Positions 35,494 through 44,306 of a stretch of DNA of 64,000 nt are shown in pieces; position 1 is the first letter of the stretch, and each line of letters starts with the position of its first letter. Source of the DNA: Chitinophagales bacterium (GTDB taxonomy: Bacteria > Bacteroidota > Bacteroidia > Chitinophagales > UBA2359); NCBI GenBank assembly GCA_041392475.1, contig JAWKLZ010000003.1:138501-202500 (forward strand). The letters run 5' to 3'. The notes under the pieces were generated by a model that worked only from the letters and a program-made list of their open reading frames with translations, did not search any database and was not told where the DNA came from. The translations under genes were made by a program, and so were the position numbers.

Positions 35494-36333
35494 ATGTTAA
35501 AACCAATTTATCCCTGCTTGTGGTTTGATGGTCAAGCCAAAGCCGCAGCAGATATGTACTGTTCTGTTTTCAACAACTCAAAAATAACTGAAAACACTCC
35601 AATGGTCGTGAATTTTGAGTTGGGAGGACAAAAGTTTATGGGTTTGAATGGTGGCCCTCACTTCAAAATCAATCCGTCTATTTCGTTTTATGTGGTGTGT
35701 GAAACGGAAGACGAAATTGATGCGGCTTGGCAACAGCTCTCCAAAGGCGGCTCAGTCCTGATGCCGCTTGATAAGTACGATTGGAGTGAAAAATATGGAT
35801 GGGTGGAAGATTCTTTTGGGGTTAACTGGCAGTTGTCTTTGGGAAAATTAGCGGATGTGGGGCAAAGATTTACGCCAACTCTTATGTTTGTAGGAGAGCA
35901 GCATGGAAAGGCTGCTCAAGCGATTGACTTTTATACTTCAATATTTGACAATTCTGAAACTGTTGGTATTCTGCACTATGATGCAAAAGATGGGGAAGTA
36001 CTTGGTACTATCAAACACGCACAGTTTCGCCTCAATCAGAATGTATTCATGGCAATGGATAGTTCGTATGCCCATGCTTTTCAATTCAATGAAGCGGTTT
36101 CATTTGTAGTGGAATGTGATACACAGGAAGAAATAAATTATTATTGGAACAAACTTACCGAAAAGGGGCAAGAAAGTCAGTGTGGTTGGTTGAAAGATCA
36201 ATTTGGTGTTTCATGGCAGATTATACCCAGTATTTTGAGCCAATTAATGAGCAATCCTGAAAAATCTCAAAGAGTAGTACAGGCATTTATGCAAATGAAG
36301 AAATTTGACATTGAGAAACTGAAACAAGCATAA
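35494..36333 (+). CDS. VOC-family protein with two PhnB-like domains
   Basis: 279 residues, two glyoxalase-fold domains of the PhnB/3-demethylubiquinone-methyltransferase-like type: about 1-130 (KPIYPCLWFDGQAKAAADMYCSVF ... DSFGVNWQLSLG) and about 135-270 (TPTLMFVGEQHGKAAQAIDFYTSIF ... DQFGVSWQIIPS). Function unknown. 23 nt after the SRPBCC gene and 4 nt before the next VOC gene, so co-transcription is likely. Confidence 0.82.
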   Translation: MLKPIYPCLWFDGQAKAAADMYCSVFNNSKITENTPMVVNFELGGQKFMGLNGGPHFKINPSISFYVVCETEDEIDAAWQQLSKGGSVLMPLDKYDWSEKYGWVEDSFGVNWQLSLGKLADVGQRFTPTLMFVGEQHGKAAQAIDFYTSIFDNSETVGILHYDAKDGEVLGTIKHAQFRLNQNVFMAMDSSYAHAFQFNEAVSFVVECDTQEEINYYWNKLTEKGQESQCGWLKDQFGVSWQIIPSILSQLMSNPEKSQRVVQAFMQMKKFDIEKLKQA

Positions 36334-36337
36334 TGTA

Positions 36338-36754
36338 ATGATTGTGCAATTTAATCCTTACTTGACCTTCAATGGCAATTGCCGTGAAGCGATGACTTTC
36401 TACAAAGATTGTCTGGGGGGAACACTTCATTTTCAAACCATTGGCGATTCGCCAATGGCTGATGAAATACCTTTCAAATTTAGAGATTACATCTTACATG
36501 CTACACTCACAAAAAATAAATGGGTGCTGATGGGGTCGGATATAGTTGCTGAATCGGGCCGTGTAGTAGGAAACTCCGTTTCGCTAATGGTTCATTGCAG
36601 TAGTGAAGAAGAAATCCGAACCTGTTATCAAAAGATGTCAGATGCTTGTCAATGCTCACATCCTTTAGAAAGCACTTTTTGGGGAGCTTTATTTGGAGGG
36701 CTTACAGATAAATTTGGAAATCAGTGGTTATTTAATTGTGAATTGAATAAATAA
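36338..36754 (+). CDS. VOC-family protein, single PhnB/YjdN-like domain
   Basis: 138 residues. FNPYLTFNGNCREAMTFYKDCLGG at the N-terminus and LFGGLTDKFGNQWLFNCE at the C-terminus are the family pattern. Metal and substrate are not predictable. Start is 4 nt past the preceding stop. Confidence 0.82.
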   Translation: MIVQFNPYLTFNGNCREAMTFYKDCLGGTLHFQTIGDSPMADEIPFKFRDYILHATLTKNKWVLMGSDIVAESGRVVGNSVSLMVHCSSEEEIRTCYQKMSDACQCSHPLESTFWGALFGGLTDKFGNQWLFNCELNK

Positions 36755-36786
36755 GTAAACATAATTTTGTTATAAATTTAATAAAA

Positions 36787-37173
36787 GTGAAAAAGAATAA
36801 AATTATCTATTGGATAGCAACCATTATCATCTTCTTGTTTGAAGGAGTAATGCCTGCTTTGACCTCACAAACCGAACTTGCCAAAGAAGGAATCCGACAT
36901 TTGGGATATCCCGAATATTTTGGCAATGCTTTGGTTGTCTTCAAAATTTTAGGAGTGTTGATTTTGGTCATTCCAAACCTTCCCAAACGATTAAAAGAAT
37001 GGGCTTATGCAGGTTTTGTATTTGACTTTGTATTTGCCTCCATCAGTCATGGAGCAGTGGACGGATTTGATTTTCAAACCATTTTTCCATTGATTTTTTT
37101 GGCAATTCTAATGGTTTCTTATGTCTATTACCACAAAATCAACTCATCAAATGAAATGCAGTTGTCTTACTAA
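36787..37173 (+). CDS. DoxX-like membrane protein
   Basis: 128 residues from GTG, four membrane helices, DoxX-like: FEGVMPALTSQTELAKEGIRHLGYPEYFGNALVVFKILG then VPNLPKRLKEWAYAGFVFDFVFASISHGAVDG in approximate form. Inner-membrane protein of unclear role, often linked to redox or to SRPBCC/VOC genes. Last gene of the cluster. Confidence 0.8.
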   Translation: MKKNKIIYWIATIIIFLFEGVMPALTSQTELAKEGIRHLGYPEYFGNALVVFKILGVLILVIPNLPKRLKEWAYAGFVFDFVFASISHGAVDGFDFQTIFPLIFLAILMVSYVYYHKINSSNEMQLSY

Positions 37174-37197
37174 CAAGTGCCATTGAATCTAAAAAAA

Positions 37198-37240
37198 AAA
37201 CCTCCTTTTCCGTATTAATCACAGAAAAGGAGGTTTGTTT
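37198..37240 (+). terminator. Terminator after the DoxX gene
   Basis: A 13-bp stem AAACCTCCTTTTC/GAAAAGGAGGTTT preceded by an A10 run and followed by T-rich sequence. Confidence 0.85.
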
Positions 37241-37330
37241 ATCAAAATTAATTTTCAGAATTAAAATTCCAAACTAACTGATTAAGAAAAGGTTGCCGTT
37301 TTAATTCCTATTATAATTTTCATTGTTTCG

Positions 37331-38197
37331 TTACTTCATCTTTGCCCATTCTGCAATGGATTCCTCATTCATTTTTATGTAATCATTGTTGTTCGCTTCT
37401 TTAGCCAAAGCCAATGATTTTTCAGCGGTTGCAACTGCATCTTTGTATTTTTTCATTTTTGCTTCAATCAAAGACATCTGACGCAAAACCCAGAATTTTT
37501 CATTGCCGCCCATTTCTAATGCTTTCGACATCCATTCGTGAGCCTGATTCAAATCCTGATCATTTTCTGCATAAAAACGAGCCGCAGCATAATAATCGTT
37601 CCAAGAAGGTCCAGCCATGATGTTTTTGATATCTGCCATTACCGCCTCGGTAGTGCCTACACTCAAAGGAATAGAAACCATAGTGTTGGCCCAAGTCAAG
37701 TTAATATTTGCGCTATTATCTTTCAGGTCACTTACATCAATGGTAAAAGTTTCCACAGTATGACCTATTTTAGTAGGCTTCACCATAAAACGCACTGCAT
37801 CTTCTTCTTCCTTGTAGTTATCACCGCCAGTACCTCCATGAGTGATGTTGTTGTGAAAAATAATCGTCCATTCTGATTCACCAGGAATCGTGTAAAGCGC
37901 ATATTTTCCTTTCTTCAATTCTTTGCCACCCACTTTCACATCTTTGCTAAAAGAAACCTTAGTAGAAGCATTCGCACCTGTGCGCCACATCACACCATAA
38001 GGAACCAAATCACCAAAAATATCCCTTCCTTTTTTGCTTGGACGGGAATACTCAATCTTTACTTCTGTCAAGCCAACAGTTTGTTCCAACTCGCTCGAAG
38101 GACTCGGCGCAGGGGTTTTCAATTGCGCATTAGCCGTAAAAGTGTTGAACAACACACAAACAATAAGACAAATCGAGATTTGCAAAAATCCTTTCAT
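37331..38197 (-). CDS. DUF2911 domain protein, exported
   Basis: 288 residues. Signal peptide ends ANAQ (about 25). The DUF2911 domain (about 30-190) has VKIEYSRPSKKGRDIFGDLVPYGVMWRTGANASTKVSFSKDVKVGG in approximate form and YALYTIPGESEWTIIFHNN. The C-terminal part (about 195-288) has TPR-like helices (YYAAARFYAENDQDLNQAHEWMSKALEMG). Periplasmic; function unknown. Confidence 0.85.
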   Translation of the reverse strand: MKGFLQISICLIVCVLFNTFTANAQLKTPAPSPSSELEQTVGLTEVKIEYSRPSKKGRDIFGDLVPYGVMWRTGANASTKVSFSKDVKVGGKELKKGKYALYTIPGESEWTIIFHNNITHGGTGGDNYKEEEDAVRFMVKPTKIGHTVETFTIDVSDLKDNSANINLTWANTMVSIPLSVGTTEAVMADIKNIMAGPSWNDYYAAARFYAENDQDLNQAHEWMSKALEMGGNEKFWVLRQMSLIEAKMKKYKDAVATAEKSLALAKEANNNDYIKMNEESIAEWAKMK

Positions 38198-38240
38198 TAT
38201 GATAAATTTTAAGTTTAAATAGAATTACTATAATTTTTTG

Positions 38241-38248
38241 CAAAAATA
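38241..38248 (-). promoter_or_regulatory. Candidate -7 box for the DUF2911 gene
   Basis: Minus-strand TATTTTTG fits TAnnTTTG, 43 nt upstream of the start at 38197. Confidence 0.4.
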
Positions 38249-38320
38249 GCAACAAAATATTACTTTGCCATTCCTTTAAGTAGTCAATGAATGACATTTT
38301 CAAAACATAACCCTAACATA

Positions 38321-38815
38321 ATGTCCAATATTCCATCTTTCAAACTAATCGAAAAAGAAGCCATCCATCTAATCGGTATGTGCATGTTTGGCAATTTTCA
38401 TGAGCAAAACACCATTCCTGAACTTTGGCAAGAGTTCAACCCTTACTTGCAAGATATACCCAATCGGGTAAATGAAAATCAATGCTTTGGGCTAGAAATC
38501 TACAGCGATAGTTTTATGAAAACTAACAAATGGCACTACATGACAGCTGTTGAAGTAAGTACTTTGGAGACAATTCCTCTACTGACCGTTGCCAAAACAC
38601 TGCCGCCCAGCCAGTATGCCGTGTTCACCCACAAAGGAACTGTTCAGACCATTGCTCAAACCTTCCAATACATCTACCAGACTTGGCTGCCCAATGCCGA
38701 CTATGAGATTGCAGCCCCGTTTGACTTTGAGTTTTACGATGAAAGGTTCAAAGGAGGAGGAGCAGATTCCGAAACAGATATTTACCTGCCTGTTAGACCA
38801 AAAGATTTTTCCTAA
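38321..38815 (+). CDS. GyrI-like / effector-binding-domain protein
   Basis: 164 residues from ATG 38321. A stand-alone AraC-type effector-binding (GyrI-like) domain: FKLIEKEAIHLIGMCMFGNF, then LPPSQYAVFTHKGTVQTIAQTFQYIYQTWLP and EFYDERF near the C-terminus. Binds small or hydrophobic ligands in known members. No DNA-binding domain. Confidence 0.8.
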   Translation: MSNIPSFKLIEKEAIHLIGMCMFGNFHEQNTIPELWQEFNPYLQDIPNRVNENQCFGLEIYSDSFMKTNKWHYMTAVEVSTLETIPLLTVAKTLPPSQYAVFTHKGTVQTIAQTFQYIYQTWLPNADYEIAAPFDFEFYDERFKGGGADSETDIYLPVRPKDFS

Positions 38816-38868
38816 ATTCGCACTTCAAAACGCACATTCTTTTCATTTTCACTTCAATTGTAAACACC

Positions 38869-39933
38869 ATGCCTTCAAAAGAAGACCTACCTATCGAATT
38901 GCAAAACCGACTTCAATCACTTCAAGACCAACTTGCTGCAATCGCAGAGGACACACAAGATTCCCTCAAAGCAAACGCACTGTTGGACTTAGCCAAAGCT
39001 GAAATAGAAGCAGAAGAATTTGAAGCAGCGTCAACACACCTTCAAGAAAGCTTGTCGCTACAAGCAGCAGACAGCACCGAAAAAGCAGCAGTTCATACCG
39101 AACTTTGTGCTGCATACTTAGGTTTGTCAAAAATGGAAGAAGCTGAAAACGAAATAAATGCAGCCATTTCTATTCACCAATTGCAGGGTGAAAAAGCAGC
39201 ATTGAATAAAGCGATTCGACAATTGGCATTGATTTTTGCACAAAAAGGCAAGATGGAAGAAGCCGAGCAGTTGATTCACCAAAAAATCGAACAAACAACG
39301 GCTGTTGAGGATTGGGAAGAAGCTGGTAAGTTTTATGGTTTTGCAGGAGAACTCGCTAGTGCACAAGAAGACTATCAGGTTGCTTTTGAGTATTTTAGAA
39401 GCGGTTTAAAGTCATTGAGGAAAACTGAAGGCAATCACGATCTTATGGGAGGCTACTACGAATCGCTCGCCCGACTGTTGATGCACTTTCAAAAAAATGC
39501 AGAAGCTGCCCATAGCTTTGAAGAAGGAGCAGCGCAGTATGAACTGGCAAACAAACCCTTATTGCAGGGCGGACTGTTGACTTTGGTGGCAAAGGTTTGG
39601 GAAAGTGAAGGGAAATATATGCACGCTATTCCTTACTTGGAGCGAGCTGCAACTGCTTTTCAACAATCTGAGGAGCAAAGTGCTGCTATGCAAACGGCAG
39701 ATGCTTATTATCAAATTGCCTATTTGTATGAACAAGAAAAACAATTTGCAGAGGCTCTTAAATACCATCAAAAGGCGTTACCTTTTGCCCATAAAACAGA
39801 GGACGAAATGTTGATTGCTTCCGTTGAAGATTCAATTGAGCAGTGCCAAGAAAAACTGCAATCTCAAAAACCTTCAAAAGCAAAGGACGGCAAAAAGGGA
39901 TTTTTCGGCAAATTGAAGGATATGTTTGGGTAA
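38869..39933 (+). CDS. TPR-repeat protein
   Basis: 354 residues, almost all helical, with about six TPR units (LLDLAKAEIEAEEFEAASTHLQESLSLQ; LALIFAQKGKMEEAEQLIHQKIEQ; AYYQIAYLYEQEKQFAEALKYHQKALPFA). No signal peptide, so probably cytoplasmic. The C-terminal tail is basic (KPSKAKDGKKGFFGKLKDMFG) and could form an amphipathic membrane-touching helix. A scaffold role is inferred. Confidence 0.8.
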   Translation: MPSKEDLPIELQNRLQSLQDQLAAIAEDTQDSLKANALLDLAKAEIEAEEFEAASTHLQESLSLQAADSTEKAAVHTELCAAYLGLSKMEEAENEINAAISIHQLQGEKAALNKAIRQLALIFAQKGKMEEAEQLIHQKIEQTTAVEDWEEAGKFYGFAGELASAQEDYQVAFEYFRSGLKSLRKTEGNHDLMGGYYESLARLLMHFQKNAEAAHSFEEGAAQYELANKPLLQGGLLTLVAKVWESEGKYMHAIPYLERAATAFQQSEEQSAAMQTADAYYQIAYLYEQEKQFAEALKYHQKALPFAHKTEDEMLIASVEDSIEQCQEKLQSQKPSKAKDGKKGFFGKLKDMFG

Positions 39934-39966
39934 AAAAAGGTTGGATAAATAGTATTTTACCAATCA

Positions 39967-40710
39967 CTAATGCACGACCTGATTGTACTTCCGCAACTGC
40001 TTCAACATGACCTCCATATCTTTGGGCAAAGGAGCTTCAAATGTTACCTTTTCCTGCGAACTTGGATGAATAAGCGTCAATCGAAAGGCGTGTAAAGACA
40101 AACGGCTCAAAGTCGGACGTTCCTCTTCAAACTTACCTATTTGGTAGCGTTTTTTCACCATCGAAAGATAAAAACCATCCCCTTCTCCATAAATTGAATC
40201 AACTGCAAGCGGATGCCCAATTGCTTGGAAATGAACACGAATTTGGTGCATTCTCCCAGTTTCCAACACGACTTCCACTGCCGAAAACAGCTTAAATTCT
40301 TCCACGACTTTGTAGTGCGTCACCGCTGTTTTACCGTTTTTATTCGCCCGCATCGTTCCTCTACGCATGGGGTTTTCTAAGATTTTGAGGTCGATCGTGC
40401 CTTCCTTTTGAATGAGCCGCCCTTTGATAATGGTAAAATAGGTTTTCTCCACTTTTCGTTTTTGGAAATCTTGTGACAGCTTTCGATGTGCATCCTTGTT
40501 TTTGGCAAAACAAATAATGCCGCTTGTCTCAGCATCTAAGCGGTGAACCACAAAAATTTCCCCATATTGACGCTGCAAATGGGTGTATAAATTGGGAATG
40601 GCAGGATTGTAGCGGTCTGGCAAAGTGTAGATAGACGATGGTTTGTTGACAATCAACAAATCATCATCTTCAAATACAACTTCAATAACCTGATTGTTTT
40701 TTTTGGACAT
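39967..40710 (-). CDS. RluA-family pseudouridine synthase
   Basis: 247 residues. The catalytic motif VHRLDAETSGIICFAK has D59 as nucleophile. Further family blocks are GRMHQIRVHFQAIGHPLAVD and LSLHAFRL. It isomerises uridine to pseudouridine in rRNA or tRNA. There is no N-terminal S4 domain, so it resembles the shorter RluA/TruC-like group; the target RNA is unknown. Confidence 0.88.
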   Translation of the reverse strand: MSKKNNQVIEVVFEDDDLLIVNKPSSIYTLPDRYNPAIPNLYTHLQRQYGEIFVVHRLDAETSGIICFAKNKDAHRKLSQDFQKRKVEKTYFTIIKGRLIQKEGTIDLKILENPMRRGTMRANKNGKTAVTHYKVVEEFKLFSAVEVVLETGRMHQIRVHFQAIGHPLAVDSIYGEGDGFYLSMVKKRYQIGKFEEERPTLSRLSLHAFRLTLIHPSSQEKVTFEAPLPKDMEVMLKQLRKYNQVVH

Positions 40711-40748
40711 GAGACTGTGTATTTCAAGAATTGTAGGGTTTTAAGCTG

Positions 40749-40756
40749 CAAAGTTA
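40749..40756 (-). promoter_or_regulatory. Candidate -7 box for the RluA-family gene
   Basis: Minus-strand TAACTTTG, 38 nt upstream of the start at 40710. Confidence 0.45.
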
Positions 40757-40762
40757 AAGAAA

Positions 40763-40920
40763 ATTGGACTTTGGACGAAAGAAGTAGGACGCAAGATTCA
40801 AGATATAAAGAATTGATAATCACAATCTTAATTTATTGACAGAATTGAACACAAATAATTGGTTATTAGCCAATTAAATTCTTACTTCTTGCATCTTTGC
40901 TCCCTCGTCCAAAGTCCAAT
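40763..40920. repeat. 158-bp palindromic element
   Basis: ATTGGACTTTGGACGA (40763-40778) is repeated inverted and perfect at 40905-40920 (16 bp). Inside, GACGCAAGATTC and the inverse of the CTTGCATC region match imperfectly, and an AATTGG/CCAATT hairpin sits near 40857-40875. No ORF inside. It lies between the divergent RluA and TRAP genes and resembles a non-autonomous mobile or REP-like element. The remaining 40921-41039 holds nothing else I can support. Confidence 0.6.
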
Positions 40921-41039
40921 ATAATAAAACGTCAAAAGCCTTTTCTATTCATTTTTTTTTCATAGTACATGGAGAGAAACTTGAAAAACGCTATTTTGCA
41001 CGTATTAATTTTTTCATTCCTACAATTCACAATCAAAAA

Positions 41040-42167
41040 ATGTCCAAACTCGATCGCAAAGATTTCTTGAAAAAAACCGCTCTGGCGGCTGTCACCATCC
41101 CTGCAATGATAACCGCTTGCAGCAGTGAAAGCAATGGCAATTCCAAAGAAGAAGGTGGCAGCGTACAATCTGGCAAAAAATACAAGTGGAAAATGGTGAC
41201 AACTTGGCCCCCCAACTTTCCGATTTTGGGCGAAGGTGCAGAAATGTTTGCAGAATGGGTAGAGCAGATGTCCAATGGACGATTGAGCATCAAGGTATAT
41301 GGAGGCGGTGAATTGGTTCCTGCTTTGGAGGCATTTGATGCGGTCAGCAGTGGAACGGTAGAAATGAGTAGTGGAGCAGCCTATTATTGGGCGGGAAAAG
41401 TGCCTGCTGCTCAGTTTTTTGCATCGGTACCGTTTGGCATGAATGCCCAACAGATGAATGCATGGATGATAAGTGGCGGCGGTATGGAATTGTGGCGAGA
41501 GGTATATGCCGACTTCAATGTGATACCGATGTTGGGCGGCAATACAGGCGTGCAAATGGGCGGTTGGTTCAACCGTGAAATCAACTCGGTTGCCGATTTG
41601 AAGGGCTTGAAAATGCGTATTCCTGGACTGGGTGGAAAGGTATTGGAAAAAGCGGGTGGGGCTGCTGTTTTATCGGCTGGTAGTGAACTTTATACGAATT
41701 TGGAAAGGGGCGTAATTGATGCAACGGAATGGATTGGTCCTTTTCACGATTACCGCATGGGTTTCCACAAAATCGCCAAGTATTATTACACCCCAGGATG
41801 GCATGAATTGGGATCGGTTTTGGAATTGGGTATCAACAAACAAAGTTTTGAGCAACTTCCCAAAGACCTTCAAGTGATTTTGGAAACGGCCTCCATGCGC
41901 CTCAATTTGTGGACTTTGGCAGAAATTGAAACCAAAAATGCGGAATACCTCGAAAAAATAAAAGCGGAGGGAAAAATTGAAATTCGGGAATTTCCCGATG
42001 AAGTATTGGCTCAATTGCGGGTATATACGGAGGAGGTCATTGCAGAATTAGTGGCAAGTGATCCTGTTGCCAAAAAAGTGTATGATTCTTTTGAAGGTTT
42101 TAGAAAACAAATCAAAGCTTGGTCTGCTTTAACAGAAAAGGTTTATTACGATAAGATTGAAGTGTAA
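41040..42167 (+). CDS. TRAP transporter substrate-binding protein (DctP family)
   Basis: 375 residues. N-terminus DRKDFLKKTALAAVTIPAMITACSS resembles a Tat-like (RK rather than RR) signal with lipobox Cys27. The DctP fold follows: KWKMVTTWPPNFPILGEGAEMFAEWVEQMSNGRL (about 45-78), LKMRIPGLGGKVLEKAG and ELYTNLERGVIDATEWIGP, the pattern of the alpha-keto-acid-binding TakP group. No DctQ or DctM membrane gene lies nearby. Periplasmic lipoprotein that would deliver a carboxylate to an unlinked transporter. Confidence 0.85.
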   Translation: MSKLDRKDFLKKTALAAVTIPAMITACSSESNGNSKEEGGSVQSGKKYKWKMVTTWPPNFPILGEGAEMFAEWVEQMSNGRLSIKVYGGGELVPALEAFDAVSSGTVEMSSGAAYYWAGKVPAAQFFASVPFGMNAQQMNAWMISGGGMELWREVYADFNVIPMLGGNTGVQMGGWFNREINSVADLKGLKMRIPGLGGKVLEKAGGAAVLSAGSELYTNLERGVIDATEWIGPFHDYRMGFHKIAKYYYTPGWHELGSVLELGINKQSFEQLPKDLQVILETASMRLNLWTLAEIETKNAEYLEKIKAEGKIEIREFPDEVLAQLRVYTEEVIAELVASDPVAKKVYDSFEGFRKQIKAWSALTEKVYYDKIEV

Positions 42168-42207
42168 ACTAAGATTTTGTAGGAAAAACGGTTATTTGAA
42201 TTTAACG

Positions 42208-42873
42208 ATGATGGATTTACAAAAATTACAAGCACTAAAAGCACAGTTAAGTGAACACAAAGTAAAATTGGTAGCGGTTTCTAAGACCAAACCGATTGAA
42301 GTGATTTTGGAATTTTACGAAGCTGGACACAAGGCGTTTGGTGAAAATAAGGTGCAAGAATTGGTGGAAAAATATGAACAAATGCCCAAAGACATTGAAT
42401 GGCATTTTATCGGACACCTTCAAAGTAATAAGGTGAAATACATTGCATCTTTTGTGCATCTGATTCATGGAGTAGACAGTTTTAAGCTGCTGCAAGAAAT
42501 CAACAAACAGGCTGCTAAAAATGACCGAATCATTGACTGCCTCCTTCAAATGCACATTGCAGAAGAAAGCACAAAGTTTGGCTTTGATGAATCGGAAGTT
42601 TTTGAAGTGCTGCAAGATTCGGATTTTGAAGCCTTGGAGAATGTGCGTATTGCTGGCGTGATGGGCATGGCGACTTATACGGATGATACGCAGCAGGTGA
42701 GACGGGAATTTCACCAACTCCAACAAATTTTTGAAGCCTTGAAAAATCGCTTTTTTGAAGGGCAAGATTCTTTCAAAGAGATTTCGATGGGCATGTCGGG
42801 AGATTACGAATTGGCGATTGAAGAAGGGAGTACGATGGTGCGGGTTGGGAGTTTGTTGTTTGGGAGTCGGTGA
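42208..42873 (+). CDS. YggS-family PLP-binding protein
   Basis: 221 residues. Schiff-base lysine K26 in VAVSKTKP; further motifs FGENKVQELVEKYE, WHFIGHLQSNKVKYI, GVMGMATY and MGMSGDYELAIEEGSTMVRVGSLLFGSR. PLP homeostasis role. ATG 42208 was chosen because the longer ORF (from 42157) overlaps the preceding gene and adds no conserved residues. Confidence 0.93.
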   Translation: MMDLQKLQALKAQLSEHKVKLVAVSKTKPIEVILEFYEAGHKAFGENKVQELVEKYEQMPKDIEWHFIGHLQSNKVKYIASFVHLIHGVDSFKLLQEINKQAAKNDRIIDCLLQMHIAEESTKFGFDESEVFEVLQDSDFEALENVRIAGVMGMATYTDDTQQVRREFHQLQQIFEALKNRFFEGQDSFKEISMGMSGDYELAIEEGSTMVRVGSLLFGSR

Positions 42874-42980
42874 GAACGAAAAAACTCCAAATAAGATTTC
42901 TTTCAAGGCAATTTTTTGCATATCTTTCTTTGTAAAGAGAGAAACTATTGTTATTTTTATCTTTCTCAATAAAGAAAGGT

Positions 42981-44255
42981 ATGTCCAAGCAAATAGTATT
43001 CAGGCAAATTATTGCAGATTTCATTCATCGTGCACTTCCCAAAACAATGAGTAGGGAAGTGGTTTTACCCGTCAATGTTTCAAAAATTGTGTCTGTTATT
43101 GGAGCAAGACGAGTAGGTAAAACGTTTATACTTTTTGACCTCATTCGACAACTTCGGGAAGAAATGCCTGCCGATAGATTGGTGTATGTTAACTTTGAAG
43201 ACGATCGACTTTTTCAATTGCAGTTAACAGACTTAGATGATTTACTGCGAGCCTATTATGAGTTGTACCCATTGAACAAGCAAAATCTCGTATATTTCTT
43301 TTTTGATGAAATACAAGAAGTTCCCCATTGGGAAAAGTTTGTACGCAGATTATTGGATACCGAAAATTGCAGAATATATGTGACAGGTTCTTCTTCAAAG
43401 TTATTGAGTAGAGAATTGGCAACAGGTTTGAGGGGCAGAACTTTATCCTTTGAAGTTTTCCCACTTAGTTTCCACGAGTTTTTGACCTTTCAAGACTTGC
43501 ACTTTAACACCGATACATCTGAAGGACAAGCACTTGCTAAATACCAATTGCGAAAATACATACGGCAAGGTGGATTTCCAGAATTACTCACCCTTCCCGA
43601 ATATTTGCATCAAAGAACCATCAATGAATACATTGATTTGATGCTCTATAGAGATTTGGTCGAACGGTTTGGTATCAAAAATCCAAGTTTACTAAAGCAT
43701 TTGATGAAATATTTATTCACCAATATTGCAAACTTACTAAGTACCCATAAGATTTACAACGACTTAAAATCGCAGGGTTTTGCAGTGGGAAAAAATACGG
43801 TTTATGACTACATGACCTATTTAGAAGAAGCTTTTGCGGTGTTTAGTGTCCAAAAGTGGAGTCGTTCTGTTCGGAAACAAATGATGAATCCCAACAAAAT
43901 ATATGCCCTCGACCCAAGTTATAAATATGACATGAGCATTAGCGAAGATATAGGGCGGGTTTTTGAGAATATGGTTTTTTTGGCTTTGAAGCGAAAACAC
44001 AGTGAAATTCATTATTTTACGGAAAAACAGGAAGTAGATTTCGTATTGCCCGATAACTCTCTTATCAATGCCGCTTATGATTTACCGCTATTGACCAAGC
44101 AAAGAGAACTGAATAGTCTTGTGGAAGGGATGAATTATTTTGAAAAGGAAAATGCTTTGTTGATTACTTGGGATGGTTTTGAAGATGTGAAAATAGAAAA
44201 CAAAATGATACAAATCCGTCCGCTTTGGTGGTTTTTTGAGCCACAAAATGTTTAG
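42981..44255 (+). CDS. AAA ATPase with C-terminal DUF4143 domain
   Basis: 424 residues from ATG 42981, preceded by the purine-rich AAAGAAAGG. Walker A GARRVGKT (41-48), Walker B YFFFDE (about 105-110), sensor region YVTGSSSKLLSRELATGLRGR. The C-terminal about 200 residues are DUF4143, containing a nuclease-like core (HYFTEKQEVDFVL). A widespread family of unknown role, often in mobile or accessory regions. Longer start at 42948 rejected because it runs into the preceding non-conserved frame. Confidence 0.88.
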   Translation: MSKQIVFRQIIADFIHRALPKTMSREVVLPVNVSKIVSVIGARRVGKTFILFDLIRQLREEMPADRLVYVNFEDDRLFQLQLTDLDDLLRAYYELYPLNKQNLVYFFFDEIQEVPHWEKFVRRLLDTENCRIYVTGSSSKLLSRELATGLRGRTLSFEVFPLSFHEFLTFQDLHFNTDTSEGQALAKYQLRKYIRQGGFPELLTLPEYLHQRTINEYIDLMLYRDLVERFGIKNPSLLKHLMKYLFTNIANLLSTHKIYNDLKSQGFAVGKNTVYDYMTYLEEAFAVFSVQKWSRSVRKQMMNPNKIYALDPSYKYDMSISEDIGRVFENMVFLALKRKHSEIHYFTEKQEVDFVLPDNSLINAAYDLPLLTKQRELNSLVEGMNYFEKENALLITWDGFEDVKIENKMIQIRPLWWFFEPQNV

Positions 44256-44306
44256 TGTCTTTCTTTTGTGGTTCAAAAATCTTTGGGTACTCCACTAAAA
44301 ATATCC

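Noticed and set aside
40932..41555. Antisense frame of 207 codons across the TRAP gene
   Set aside because: Overlaps a clear DctP gene; composition is that of a shadow frame and no motif is present.
42157..42207. Upstream start for the YggS gene
   Set aside because: Overlaps the TRAP gene by 11 bases and adds no conserved residues; ATG 42208 fits the family N-terminus.
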